From NCBI RefSeq assembly GCF_037975245.1, contig NC_092573.1:17164265-17228264 (forward strand): 64,000 nt of DNA. Reading direction: 5' to 3'. The notes beneath the pieces are model-generated. The model saw nothing but the letters and a program-made list of their open reading frames with translations. It was not told the origin of the DNA and ran no database searches. Origin of the DNA: Apostichopus japonicus (Eukaryota; Echinodermata; Holothuroidea; Aspidochirotida; Stichopodidae). Every line of letters starts with the position of its first letter. The first letter of the stretch is position 1. Below are positions 12,726 to 23,814 of this stretch, one piece after another. The position numbers and the translations under genes are program-made.

Positions 12726-13450
12726 AGAAAACAACTTTAGCAATATTTCTTAAAAAGTTCTTTTAACGAACAGCAGTTATTCTGATGAATCAATTAAACA
12801 GAGAAATACTTTGAATTAGAATACCTTGATGCCAAGTTTGTTGAGCATGAAAATGTATAAGTTCAAACTCAAATTGAATCAAAAGTGAATTACTGTGGTC
12901 AATTTGTCAAATTATATGCAGTGTAGACTGAAAGATAAGGACAACTGTGAAAAATTGAAAATGTTCTTTTCCTAACATATTTACAGTTCCTTAACTTGAC
13001 ACATCTGAATGGCTAAAGGAGGATAGGTAGTTATGAGAGATAAATGTGTTCCTTACTTTCTGTACAGTATTCCTCCAACTTATTGAGCTGGGACGTCAAC
13101 TTAAGAAAAATTCATATACCTTTTTTTCTGCCGATTAAAGAAATTTCTGTTGGAAATTGCTATTGCTGAGGCAGTTTTTTGGGGAAAATATTCGCAGGAT
13201 GAATATCTATTGCTGACTTCGGGGGAAACAGTACAAAAACTTATGTATAATTTATCTTTCAACTACCAAAGCTCCTTTAATTTCTGTCTTAGAGACAGAG
13301 ACTCGGTATTTTTGTTCACTAGATGGTACGTCCCACAAAGGAGTTTTGGGATTGGTACCCAAACCTTTTGAAAGGTCTGCTTTTGGTCCCAGACATGTTG
13401 GAGCAGCATGATTTGTGGTCCCACATATTGGGTGTGATTCCACAAATTTA
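12726..13450. other. No recognisable gene
   Basis: AT-rich spacer. From about 13330 GGTCCCACA motifs begin, leading into the 54-bp minisatellite. No coding evidence. Confidence 0.6.
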
Positions 13451-13452
13451 GT

Positions 13453-13860
13453 TTGAAACATGTTTTATCTGGTCCCACAAATGATGTTTCTCAGGTGTGT
13501 TTTTTGGTCCCACAATTTGGTCTGGTCCCACAAATGATGTTTCTCAGGTGTGTTTTTTTGGTCCCACAATTCGGTCTGGTCCCACAAATGATGTTTCTCA
13601 GGTGTGTTTTTTTGGTCCCACAATTTGGTCTGGTCCCACAAATGATGTTTCTCAGGTGTGTTTTTTTGGTCCCACAATTTGGTCTGGTCCCACAAATGTT
13701 TCTCAGGTGTGTTTTTTTGGTCCCACAATTTGGTCTGGTCCCACAAATGATGTTTCTCAGGTGTGTTTTTTTGGTCCCACAATTTGGTCTGGTCCCACAA
13801 ATGATGTTTCTTAGGTGTGTTTTTGTGGTCCCACATATTTGGACTGGTCCCACAAAGGTG
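13453..13860. repeat. 54-bp minisatellite (GGTCCCACAA)
   Basis: Seven to eight head-to-tail units of 54 bp, marked by CTGGTCCCACAAATGATG at about 13469, 13522, 13576, 13630, 13684, 13735, 13789 and 13844. One unit is 3 bp short. Each unit contains GGTCCCACAA twice. The array is open in several frames on both strands, giving frames of up to 182 codons, but these simply translate the repeat. Confidence 0.95.
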
Positions 13861-13989
13861 TGTTTTTAAGGTCCCACACATAAGGTGTACATTCTGGTCC
13901 CACAAATCAGGTCCAACAATTGTTGATGCAAAACGTACCAAGTTACTGGTCCCAATATTATTGTGGAGGTGAGTAAATGTGTGTGTGTG

Positions 13990-15140
13990 TATGTGACGCT
14001 TTGCTTGTAACACGGTATCTCAAGAAGTTAAAGTTGGATGAACTTCAAACTTGGTATGTGGGTAGCCCTTAGTAAGTAGATGATCCCTATTGTTTTTCAT
14101 GGAGGTCAAAGGTCATTTGAGGTCAACAGAGGTCAAAGTCTGAAAACCATGTAAACACGATATCTCAAGGAGTAAAAGTTTTTGGAATTTCAAACTTAGT
14201 ATGTGAGTAGCCCTTAGTGAGTAGATGGTCTCTATCTTTTTTTCATGGAGGTCAAAGGTCAATTGGGGTCACCAGATGTCAAAGGCTGAAAACAATAACT
14301 CCCCTTGACAGGGTCTGACATGTTTTTTTTATAAATATGCTCATTTTAGGAGATACAAGGCAAAGAAAAAGTGTTTGTCAATATTTTAATATATGATAGA
14401 GCTCTGTGTGCTCTATAGACGAAACCAACTCCCACTTCGATCGGACACCTGGTTCTTAAGTTATGAGGTGCCAACTGTTGGATTTGATACCTTTTTAGCA
14501 ATAACATTGTGTATGTACATTGGAGTGCATAACAATTTTAGGATCGAGTGCACTTCATCAAGGGGAACATTTTTCATAAAAACGTATCGCCATCCAAGGC
14601 TATTCAAGGTTGCTTATGAGCAAAAAAATGTCCACTAACGTTAATTTTTGCAACAACTTCCAGTGACGAAGTCTGACATGGCTGATATATTGGGACATAT
14701 TGTGAATGAAGTAGGTGCACGTTTTACTAAATAACCGTTATGTAATCCAAGGTCACCAAAGGTCAATTATGGCTCTTGGGGGCAATAACTTGTGAAACTG
14801 CAACTGATGGGGTCCGACATGGTTTTTCATGTTTTCCATGAAGGTCAAAGGTCACCACAGGTCAAAGTCTGAAAACCGTGTAAACACGATATCTCAAGAA
14901 GTAAAAGTTGCTTAAACTTTGTATATTGGTAGCCTTTGGTGTGCTGATGATCCCTAGTGTTTTTCATGGAGGCTAATGGTTATTTGAGGTCACCAGAGGT
15001 CAAAGGCTGTAAACCTTGTGAATACAATATCTCAAGAAGAAAAGTTTCATGAACTTTAACTTGGTATGTTGGTAGCCTTTGATGAGCAGATAATCCCTAT
15101 TGTTTTAAATGGAGGTCAAAGGTCATTCAAGGTCAATTGT
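13990..15140. repeat. ~150-bp tandem repeats carrying AGGTCA direct repeats
   Basis: Units share GATATCTCAAGAAGT, AACTTGGTATGT, GGTAGCC, GATCCCTA and a block with several AGGTCA half-sites. The perfect 13-mer AGGTCAAAGGTCA is at 14103-14115, 14249-14261, 14842-14854 and 15113-15125. A non-repeat stretch (about 14290-14740) splits the array. The 13-mer is the consensus DR1 site for HNF4/RXR-type nuclear receptors (established knowledge); any role here is inference. Confidence 0.85.
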
Positions 15141-16029
15141 TGGTTATAGTCAGAATAAGTAGAATTATACAGAAGTGAAGTTTGTTCGACCCTCTTTGCA
15201 TAGATATGCATTACTCAATTCTGCAAGACTTGCCATTTCTGCTCAGCATTTCAGATCGTTAGAAAATCTTCTACCTAAAGTTTATTATCATATGGGCAAG
15301 GAATCACTAAGTCTTTTGACTTTCTGGTTCTATTATTATTATGATTATTCATCGTCATCATTCTTATTGCAATTATTATTATGATTGTTGTCGTAACTAT
15401 TATGATGCACAAGCCTATATCATTTCATCGTCTGTATCAGGCATCCGTAAAAAACTGTCGCAACGAAACCGGTGTCCTCGCTGCATTCCGTGTTGCTTAG
15501 TTACTATAGTTCTCTCTATACAGTGTCTTAGTAGTAAGCACTAAGAACTTGATATGTCAGTACGGTCTGTCTGACACACACTGTCACCTCAGCATGGGAT
15601 GTTGGCAGTTGGGAGTGTCTCACGCCCCAAATATTGGTAAAAATGACGATAGTTCGAAAATTAGAGTGCGATAGTCCGACTGTCGCATTCTAATTTTTCG
15701 GACTGTCGCATTCTAATTTTTTCCGACTGTCGCACTCTAATTTTTCCGACTGTCGCACTCTAATTTTCATATATTCTTGTAATTTGTGAGTGACCTAAAA
15801 TTTCGGTCAAAATTGACCTTTTATCAGTCATATTTACCATGTTTTCCTTATCACATTGAGAAATAGTATCTCGCGATCCTTATACTCCACCATACAAAAC
15901 TTCCTATGATTTTGAATACTCTAAAAAAAATACATTGTTCGCCAGCTTCAATTCGGATAATTTATGTATTAATTTTGCTATTGGGTGGGTTGACCCTGTT
16001 CGCTAGCTTCAAGTAAGTTTAGGATATAC

Positions 16030-16898
16030 CAGGGACGTAGCTAGGGGGAGCAGGGGGAGCAATTGCTCCCCCTTTCAGTGTCAAAAAAATGTATAAAAAC
16101 TGTTGATTCTTAGCATGGTATTTGGTCAGTGTTCTTTTGATCTTGAATACTCGTCAGCTCTGTTAACTCAATTATAATCGTAATAACATTCAGGCCCACT
16201 GATTAAACTACTTTCTTAGTTTGGCAGATGTAATTAGCTAAATTTAGCCTATAGCCTATTTCAAGCCTACAATTGGCCGCTTCGTAATAAAATACATATT
16301 GCCTACCTAACCGGACTAGATGGAATGTCACGAACCGTATGCGGCACAACAACGTCGACAACGTTTGTTCTCATCCTTTCTATAATCCGTCCTAAGTTGT
16401 TACACGAACAGCATGTTATGAAGCTAAGCTAGCAATCGTACGTGATACGCACTTCCTGTAAATAATTATTACACTGCTAATACACTGCGATAACGATATT
16501 TGTTTTTAGGCCACTGCACATCTGTCTGTCTTACAAAATATGAAAGTTTATATTGTCCATCAGTTAAGTTCGTCAAATGTATTTAAGTCCAGACATTGGA
16601 CAGTAAACAAGAATCATCCTACTGGAAAAATTGTAAAAGAGCACTATGTTTGTCTTTCTGATATATCATATGTAAAAGGACATGTAAAAGAATCCAAACA
16701 GGAAACAAAACTCTGCTGATAATATGATATCATATGATAATGATGAAACTGGCAAAACATTGCACCAGATCGCATCTAAGGACCTTCAATTGTTCAAATA
16801 TATCTCAAAGTGGAGGGGGACACCCCTCCCTTTAGACCCCTCCCCCATATCAATCGCAAAAAGTGCTCCCCCCTTTCAAATACCTGGCTTCATCGTTG
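16030..16898. mobile_element. hAT-like element nested in copy 1
   Basis: Exact 8-bp duplication GGATATAC at 16022-16029 and 16899-16906. Ends are CAGGGACGTAGCTAGG and, read inward from the right, CAACGATGAAGCCAGG (11 of 16 positions agree). Subterminal G-rich and C-rich runs are typical of its neighbours. No transposase is encoded. Confidence 0.8.
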
Positions 16899-17394
16899 GG
16901 ATATACATTGTCTCTATGTTTAAAATCAAAACATTCAATGCTAATGTACGGAAGCTTAAAAGTGCCATGAACATAAGAAAACTTTGCCCCATAAGGTGAA
17001 AATTTTCAGCAAATTATTTAGATAACAAGATAAAATCTTATCAAAAATCAGAAAAATGTTGGATTGCTCAGTTGCTTTAACTGAGCAATTGAACAATTTT
17101 CTGAAAAATGTTTAATTGACAACTTATCGTATCTCGTCAACTCAACTCAACAAATGCATATCATTTCATTCCAAATGCTCAGTTGGAATGAAGTGAACAA
17201 TTGAATTTTTGCATGTGAGTGATATGTACCCCCACCCCCCCCCCAAGAAAATAATATTTAGCGTGCTAAGAAAAAGCTCTTTTATTTTGGTAATTCACTA
17301 TGTCGTCGAATATAATTTGTTAACATAGCTTTTGTAGTCAGTAGTCTATGTAGCCTTCAAGCAGATAACTATACAGTTGCTTGCTTACTTAACC

Positions 17395-17908
17395 TTAGGT
17401 GACCAGACGTCCCCGATATTCGGGGACAGTCCCCGATTACAGTCTGCTGTCCCCGATGAACAAATTGGTCAGGAATTTCGAAAATATCCCACATTATTAG
17501 TAAAATAATTTAAAAAACAAAATTTAGTCACGTGTGCAGTCGCAGAACGGAACTTATAACCAGCATTTCAGGTGGGCCAGTGTAAAGTGGAAACACTGTT
17601 AAAATATGCTAGATCGATCTAGTATCTTTTGACCATATAATTGGCAACTACGGCGACACAATGACACTTATAGTGTGAGCATGAGCAACTCACAAGCCCT
17701 TAAAGAAGCACGCAAAGCAAGAAAATTTCATCTAAGAAAAAGCTACATATTTGAAAATAAAATTGATTTGAAAAGTGCTTCTAAGTGTCACCATTTTACA
17801 TCTAAGCACCTTAGGCACTTGAAATTTTTCCAAACCTCTCCACCTCTCCCCCATATCAGTCATGCAATAAATGTCCCTGATTCCAGTCAGGAAAATATGG
17901 TCACCTTA
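17395..17908. mobile_element. hAT-like MITE (TAGGTGACCAGA type) nested in copy 1
   Basis: Ends TTAGGTGACCAGA and, inward from the right, TAAGGTGACCATA. Flanking 8-mers ACTTAACC (17387-17394) and GCTTAACC (17909-17916) differ at one base. Copy 2 at 39200-40453 lacks this insertion, which confirms the empty site. The 79-codon frame inside has no family resemblance. Confidence 0.75.
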
Positions 17909-18133
17909 GCTTAACCAGAGTGATTAATAAGTTTGTGAAGTGAGGGCCAGTGGTACAAATGTGCAGTCGCGAAAGATGGGGTGTCTGACTGACACTGACC
18001 GTATCGTTGACGAGTAGTGCTGGGGGGGGGGGGGTTACAAGGCAGCAGTCGGAATGTTTTGGCTCCGAAACCCACCCAGTTGGAATTTCAGCCACTACAC
18101 CCCCCCAATCATCAGGCCTTAGCTACGTCCCTG

Positions 18134-18603
18134 GATGTTGGTAATTAAAGAATATATTACCTTCAGGGAACTTGTACTTGGTAGGTCGATGATCCATATC
18201 AATAAAAGAACCCTGTTAGTTTTGGTGAAGGTAAAATCTCATTTGAGGTCAATACAGTCCAAACTGTGAATAACCTACAAATATGATATATCCAAAACTC
18301 TCAATTTGATATCAAAGCCCTAACAAAATATCTCCTATGGGCAAGGAATCACTAAGTCTTTGACTTTCAGGTTTCTTATTTGCTCATTACTAGGCTGCTC
18401 ATTGCCCTTTATGATGTACTCATCCTTTAAGAAAAGTGAATAATCAAGAAAAATACCCCAGCAGCACGGCTAATAAATTAGCAGTGATGAAAGATGTTTG
18501 CATAGCTAACTACCGGACCAAAGTTCAGCACACTGATTTGAAATATAACAATAACAGAGAACCATCTGCGGAAGGAAGAAGTGCTCCCGCATCCACTCTC
18601 AAC
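18134..18603. other. Spacer with a decayed AGGTCA repeat unit
   Basis: Around 18160-18260 it resembles a diverged unit of the 13990-15140 repeat (GGTAGGTCGATGATCC, CATTTGAGGTCAATA). This suggests hAT copy 1 inserted into that array. No gene. Confidence 0.5.
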
Positions 18604-18974
18604 CAGTGGCAGAGCTAGGGGTATTGGTCAGAGGGGGGGAGAATGGTCTGTAGGGGCGCTTTCGACACTATCTAAGCGGAGCGCCACCACAGGTTGGCGC
18701 GGAGTGTACAGAATTTTTTTGAGTAAAGATACTCCCTAGATCGCCGGAAATGACCCTTTCCGGGCCTTGCTTATTTGCAGATAAACGAAGAATAAATAGC
18801 CACTAGAGCATTTTGTCAGAAAATAACACCAAAAAAATGTGACAAATGTCAATAGGTAGATGAGAGTGCAGTAAAAATGTCAATATTCGCGAATAAGTAA
18901 AAAGTGGTAAAAAGCTGAATAGGGTGCCACCAGTCCATTTGAGTCAGTCAGACTGTATGGACGCTCCGCCACTG
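18604..18974. mobile_element. hAT MITE, 371 bp (CAGTGGC[A/G]GAGC type)
   Basis: Exact 8-bp duplication CTCTCAAC at 18596-18603 and 18975-18982. Termini are CAGTGGCAGAGC and, inward from the right, CAGTGGCGGAGCGTCC. A close relative is nested at 24135-24536. Too short to encode a transposase. Confidence 0.92.
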
Positions 18975-18982
18975 CTCTCAAC

Positions 18983-20346
18983 CCCAATGAACCAGAAGTG
19001 TTGCATTTCTTCAAGTACTGAATTAACCCGGTTTTGCCCTTAAAATCAAATGAAGTTGACAAAACCTAGTCATTGACATTATACCTAGTACCAAATTCTA
19101 CCAATCTCACAAAAACAAATACACAAAATCAGAAAAGTAAACTTTTTCTGTTACATTTCCTGCATGAATATAAAACTAGCGTCCAAGGGCATGAAAGATA
19201 CAACCCCCCTTTTTTTGCCTGTGGTGATGACGACGAAGTGTAGATGTTCTAGACCAGGTTCACTGTATCCCCTTGTCCTCCTGTATAATACACGAAATGT
19301 GATGCACACTTAGAATCAATGGATCTTATCAGGGTCACCTATATCTCACGCGCACCAAATAATTATATTAATTCTTTCGATTGTGTTGTTGATGCCTACT
19401 TGTCACCATTTTAACTGACCAGTGCTGCAGATATGTGCCAGAGTGAGAGAAAAGGAGCCTTTAAACTCAGACTTCTGGAAAAGTTTTTAAAAAGAGTGTT
19501 AGTAAAAAAAGTGAGACATAATCGTAACTTTTAGGTGCATAAAATACAGTAAGGCAATATTGAGACCCTGTGACAAATAAGTGCCATTTCATGATACACA
19601 TACCTTCTATATAAACCTTCACCTGATAAGCTATATACAATAATGCATGATGTTGGTGCATAGAAGAGCATTGCCTTTTCCAAACTTAAAGGATTTTGCT
19701 GTTGTTTGGCATGAGGAGGGCTGTTGAAGCTGAAACTTTCCGAGATTTCCCTACGAAAACACAAGGGTGTGGGGGAGGGGGTGAAGTGGAAATATTATAC
19801 ATGAATCACCCTCCCTAGAGAGAAAGTCATGTTTTTGTGTTAACATTAAACATGGACCCTCACAATATCCATTGCACATCATGTGATATCCTTACACTTG
19901 CAAAGTCATATGAGAGAGAGAGGGGGGGGAGGGCAAATTTTCTGCTCAGTATGTTCGGTAGACATGCTGACGGGGTTACAGTGTAAAGGCTGGTTGCAAT
20001 GGCCCCCCCTGCTCCCAGTGGTAACACTTCAAAGATCGATAGGTAATTTTTTTTTCATTTACAAATATAGTAGAGTACAACTTTTCCTTCATCACACCTA
20101 GTCTTTTACTTTCATTGTTTCATTCTGTGGCATCTATTCCCTTAATCAATTTAGCACTCCAAATAAATCAATCAGGAGTTTAGATTGTAGCAGACTGAAT
20201 TGTTTGTCACCTTATCTGAATATTCCATGTGACAGCATCATGGTTTGCTAGTGACAGTGTCCAAAGAATGCAATAGCTTTGTGACATAGTTGTCACAACA
20301 TCAAATTATGTTATAGCATCACAGGCAATTGGGTTTATCTAATAAT
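18983..20346. other. No recognisable gene
   Basis: Unique-looking AT-rich DNA with a purine run near 19914-19930. No supported features. Confidence 0.6.
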
Positions 20347-20702
20347 TTAAAGAGGCCATGACAAATCCAACTAATCAATCTTGAGTAAATTCCTCTGAAT
20401 CTATGAGAAAATCTATGTAAAAAGCTATCCTCATCACCTTGACAACCTCCAGGACTAAGTAGAAATTAACGTTTTAATATTCGCATCCGAAAATAGATAT
20501 CTGAAAATGCGATTTCAAAACAAGACAATGATGACGTCATGTTAGGAACACAAGTGCAAAGCCCAGGCACGTACCGGATGCGTGACGATCTTACCGTCAC
20601 ACATACATGCACATTTACACTGAGAGATCAACCGCTGTATTACGCCATATCGCTAGAAATTTCAAGTTTGTTTTACAACATGTTGTAAAATATCAGAGAG
20701 AA

Positions 20703-20935
20703 ATGCCGGTCCGTTGTGTTGTTGGGGGCTGCACAAATGTCATAACCCATGCAATTAGCCTTCATCGATGGCCCAAGGACAAAAAAAAACACGGCGATTA
20801 TGACCAAGTTAGTGCACAACACCAGCGCCGATTCACTGGGCCTAGCCAGTATACAGCTCTGTATGTAGCGAACACTTAACGGAAGCATACTACGATCCCT
20901 CCTATTTTAACGGGTCGACATAAACGAGTCGTTCT
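20703..20935 (+). pseudogene. Decayed THAP zinc-finger domain
   Basis: Starting at the ATG at 20703 the translation begins MPVRCVVGGC. It continues with HRWPKDKKKH about 20 residues later, matching the start of a THAP domain (Cys-X4-Cys, then the conserved basic-aromatic-Pro-Lys-Asp block). The later part expected to carry the second Cys and His is out of frame. The open frame ends at about 20877, while sequence encoding a plausible domain tail (acidic and aromatic, ending YDPSYF) continues in another frame to about 20930, so a small indel has broken it. THAP domains bind DNA and occur in P-element and Kolobok transposases and in host regulators. Its position inside TTAA-flanked inverted repeats favours the transposon reading. 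Confidence 0.6.
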
Positions 20936-21158
20936 TCTGTCAAGTATTCCACATTAAAAACTCCGAAGACCAGATTGGAGAACAGGAAACCTCCAATGGG
21001 CAAGTGGCAATCCTTATACATGTATGAATACATAGCTAACACACCGTACATATGGGTTGTAAGTCACCGTATCACGACGCACAATACGGTTTAGGGTATG
21101 CCACGAATTCCAACAACACATGCACAAAATGGACTGGATTTTGTTTTTAAATGCTTCG

Positions 21159-21448
21159 TTAATAAATTCTTACTACGTTGTATGTTCCTTGCAATAGTTC
21201 CAAACGGGTTTGTTCTTCGATATGTTGTGGAGCTTCAATTTCGGCTCGTTTAACAGGCTCGAACTGATACGGTTCTAACACCTCCGCTCCACCCTCAACG
21301 TTCGGTTCAATATTGGAATGATCATCGCCTTCACTCTCTGCTTCGAATATGAGAAAAGGCACTCTAATTATAGCCCAATATCACTGCCTGGTGAAGAACC
21401 ACTATCACTTTGAACTTCGGTTGCCGCATTTGGTTCTAATTCTGACAT
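21159..21448 (-). pseudogene. Acidic exon resembling the N-terminal region of P2X7R-domain-like proteins
   Basis: On the minus strand an ATG at 21448 opens a Ser/Glu/Asp-rich stretch. It is broken by a stop near 21368 and continued in another frame with an acidic segment and the block EVLEPYQFEP followed by basic and Gln-rich residues. Many invertebrate multi-copy proteins with a P2X7 intracellular-like domain have a PYxFEP motif after an acidic leader. That resemblance is my recollection of the family and is tentative. No downstream Cys-rich domain is seen. It lies between the THAP remnant and the hAT insertion at 21531, on the opposite strand from the THAP frame. Confidence 0.3.
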
Positions 21449-21624
21449 TCCACGGGAAATTTCGATCTCATTACGCGCCGACTTGCTATCGATTGTTTTG
21501 TGTATTTATGTACACTTTTTGTACTGTAAGCAAGGGCGGCGGAACCGGGGGGCACGGGGCACGTGCCCCTCCCACTTTTCCTCAGGTTAAAAATGTGCCC
21601 TTTTGCTACATAAAATTTGAGGTG

Positions 21625-21666
21625 TCTCAAGTTAGCAAGATCTTGCAAGATCTTGCTAACTTGAGA
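21625..21666. repeat. Perfect 42-bp palindrome
   Basis: Two 21-bp arms with no spacer, beginning TCTCAAGTTAGC and ending GCTAACTTGAGA. The centre is CTTGCAAG. It lies inside hAT copy A, where copies B and C have no such palindrome. Confidence 0.95.
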
Positions 21667-21915
21667 AGGCCAGGGAACCAGAATGAACACTCGGGAAGGG
21701 CCGTTTCCGGCCATCTGAGGGGTTTGTAAAACTAAAAAATTTCTTGTATGCTCCACGCCAACCGATGGTGGCGCTCCACTCAGATAGTCGTGCATTCAAC
21801 TTTGCAAATCCTGGCTACTCACCTGACTTTTAATGAATGTCTGTGGCTCAAACTCAAAGCTATTTCGAATAAAAAAAATTTGTTAAGATATTAACAAGAA
21901 ATTAACTCTAATTCG

Positions 21916-21984
21916 TGTGGTGACGGAGGTTCAGCCGTTTGGTGTAACAACAAACAATTCATATGAAACTATGAATCTACTACA
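21916..21984 (-). repeat. 3' LTR remnant of Gypsy B (69 bp)
   Basis: Shares TGTGGTGAC at its left edge and about 60 bp at its right edge (GGTTCAGCCGTTTGGTGTAA) with the 211-bp right LTR, but lacks the middle ~142 bp. Confidence 0.8.
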
Positions 21985-22151
21985 TTCCTCCCCCCTTAGT
22001 CAAAACATTGAATTTAACAGTTAAAGGGAGCATACGGAGAGTATATACATTTAACGACCGTAATATTCAGGTGGCTTCCGGTTGCGGGAAGGATATTCCT
22101 TTCTAGTGGAAGAATCTCCCGTGGGACCTTCTTCCTGAATACGCTCATTTA

Positions 22152-22862
22152 TTATTGCAGCAGAAGGTGTTTCGTCTGACATTGCTGCTTCGTCATAAAC
22201 GACTCAACCCCAAGCTCCTGAACCAATGGCATGGTATCAAATGCGGCTTCGGGTTCAGTCGCCAAGTTTGAATTCTCAGGAGTGTTTGCATGACACTTCC
22301 TAATCTGATCTTGGTGTCGTTTAACGGTTATGTCATTACCAAGTTTAATTTTGAATGATACGGGTCCTGTAACTTTAATGATGTTTCTGATGAGCCACTT
22401 TGGTCCTCTTGTCGTGAAGTTACGGACGTACACCTTTTCCCCCTCCCAGAAATTACGAGGTTTTGTCGATTTGTTATGTTGCTGTTGCTGAGCCTGTTGT
22501 TTTAACAGGACTCTATTTTGAATGTCCGGATGGACCAGATCAAATCTTGATCGTAATTTCCTTCCCATTAGGAGTTCAGAAGGAGAAACACCTGTGACAG
22601 AGTGTGGAGTGATCCTGTATTTGAATAGAAACCTAGCCACTCGATCTTCCAAACTACCCCTTGTGAGTTTCTTAACCCCCTGCTTAAAGGTTTGGACAGC
22701 GCGTTCCGCCGATCCGTTGGAGGAAGGATGGTAAGGGGCAGATGTAACATGTTTAATGCCATTCTGCTTGCAGAAGTAGGCAAACACTTCGCTAGTAAAA
22801 CATGACTCATTGTCACTTACTATCATACGAGGTATACCAAACTGTGCAAACGTTTTACGCAA
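22152..22862 (-). pseudogene. pol: Gypsy B integrase core (second half) and C-terminus
   Basis: Continues the integrase in a different frame. It has the second catalytic Asp in IVSDNESCF, the catalytic Glu in SNGSAERAVQ, then TPHSVTGVSPSELLMGR, a conserved C-terminal block of Gypsy integrases. It ends about 150 bp before the polypurine tract. No envelope-like frame follows. Confidence 0.85.
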
Positions 22863-23806
22863 GTTTGTAATAGTAGCTTGACTATAGTGCTCGAATTCAT
22901 AACATGGATTTCAATCCATTTCGAATGTGCATCAACGATTATTAAAAACATATGACCCATAAATGGTCCAGCATAATCTACATGCAGCTGTGACCAGGGG
23001 CGGGTCGGCCACGCCCATGGTTGCAGAGGCGCTGTTGGTGGATTTTGCCTGTTTTCTTGGCAAGGTTTACATTGCTTGACCAAGTCGTCAATTTCATTAT
23101 CCATCTTAGGCCACCAAATGAACATTCTCGCAAGACTTTTCATGCGCGCTCCCCCTAAATGTGTCTCATGTAGCTCATTTAACAGTTGAATACGACCCTT
23201 GGGTGGTATTATTACTCTATTTCCCCAGAGCAAACAGCCATTTTGCACCGTTATTTCAGTGCGTTTCATGAAATACTGTTTTAGGGAGTCATCCGTTTGC
23301 TCTGGCCAGCCCTCCATGACATATTTTAAAACCTTAGAGAGAATCGGATCTCTCCGGGTCCATGTTTTTACTTGATGGGCTGTTACTGGGCCTTCATTCA
23401 ATTGATTGAGCATAAGGACAGTTTCTTGTGGCAGTGGAGTTTGCTCTGGCGAATGCGGTAATGGCAGGCGACTCATTGCGTCAGCATTGCTATGCGCAGC
23501 AGTACGCTTAAACTGCAGGGAATACTCATACATTGCTAGCGTGAGAGCCCATCTTTGGATTCGCGCCGAGGCTTGTGGCTGAATTGCACGTCCCTCGCTC
23601 AGCAAACCGAGGAGTGGCTTATGGTCAGTAAATAATGTAAAGTGGCGACCATACACATAACAGTGAAATTTCTTTACGCCATAAACACATTCAAGACCTT
23701 CTTTTTCAATTTGTGCGTAGTTTTTCTCCGCGGCTGAAAGCGTGCGCGACACAAATGCAATAGGCTTTTCAGAGCCGTCGCCCATTACGTGAGCTAACAC
23801 TACTCC
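22823..23806 (-). pseudogene. pol: Gypsy B RNase H and integrase N-terminal part
   Basis: Begins at the edge of the hAT insertion at 23807. Shows RNase H features (FVSRTLSAAEKNYAQIEKE, LFTDHKPLL, NADAMSRLP). It then has an integrase zinc-binding segment, with His-His near LHETHLGG and Cys-Cys in QCKPCQ, and the first integrase catalytic Asp in LHVDYAGP. The frame is lost at about 22823-22862, before the second catalytic Asp. The upstream RNase H Asp is on the other side of the hAT, at about 24912-24930. Confidence 0.85.
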
Positions 23807-23814
23807 AATACCAT

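Larger units (their letters stand above)
15606..18133 (-). mobile_element. Non-autonomous hAT-like element, copy 1 (CAGGGACGTAGC type)
   Basis: An exact 8-bp target duplication, GATGTTGG, lies at 15598-15605 and 18134-18141. The right end reads inward as CAGGGACGTAGCTAAGG and the left end begins CAGTTGGGAG. CAG termini with an 8-bp duplication are hAT hallmarks. A second copy in the opposite orientation occupies 39200-40453 and shares the internal blocks, including a 24-25 bp tandem repeat (ACTGTCGCACTCTAATTTTT) at 15665-15775 and GAATGAAGTGAACAATTGAA near 17190. Two further hAT elements are inserted within it. No transposase frame is present. Confidence 0.85.

Noticed and set aside
13453-13860. 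CRISPR-like regular spacing of GGTCCCACAA
   Set aside because: The sequence between the repeated decamers is itself repeated and the whole unit is 54 bp, so this is a minisatellite in a eukaryotic context.
13465-14013. Open frames up to 182 codons on both strands
   Set aside because: They are translations of the 54-bp minisatellite, whose length is a multiple of three, so all units stay in one frame.
17675-17914. 79-codon frame in the 17395-17908 MITE
   Set aside because: Lys/His-rich with no recognised domain; the element is too short to carry a transposase.
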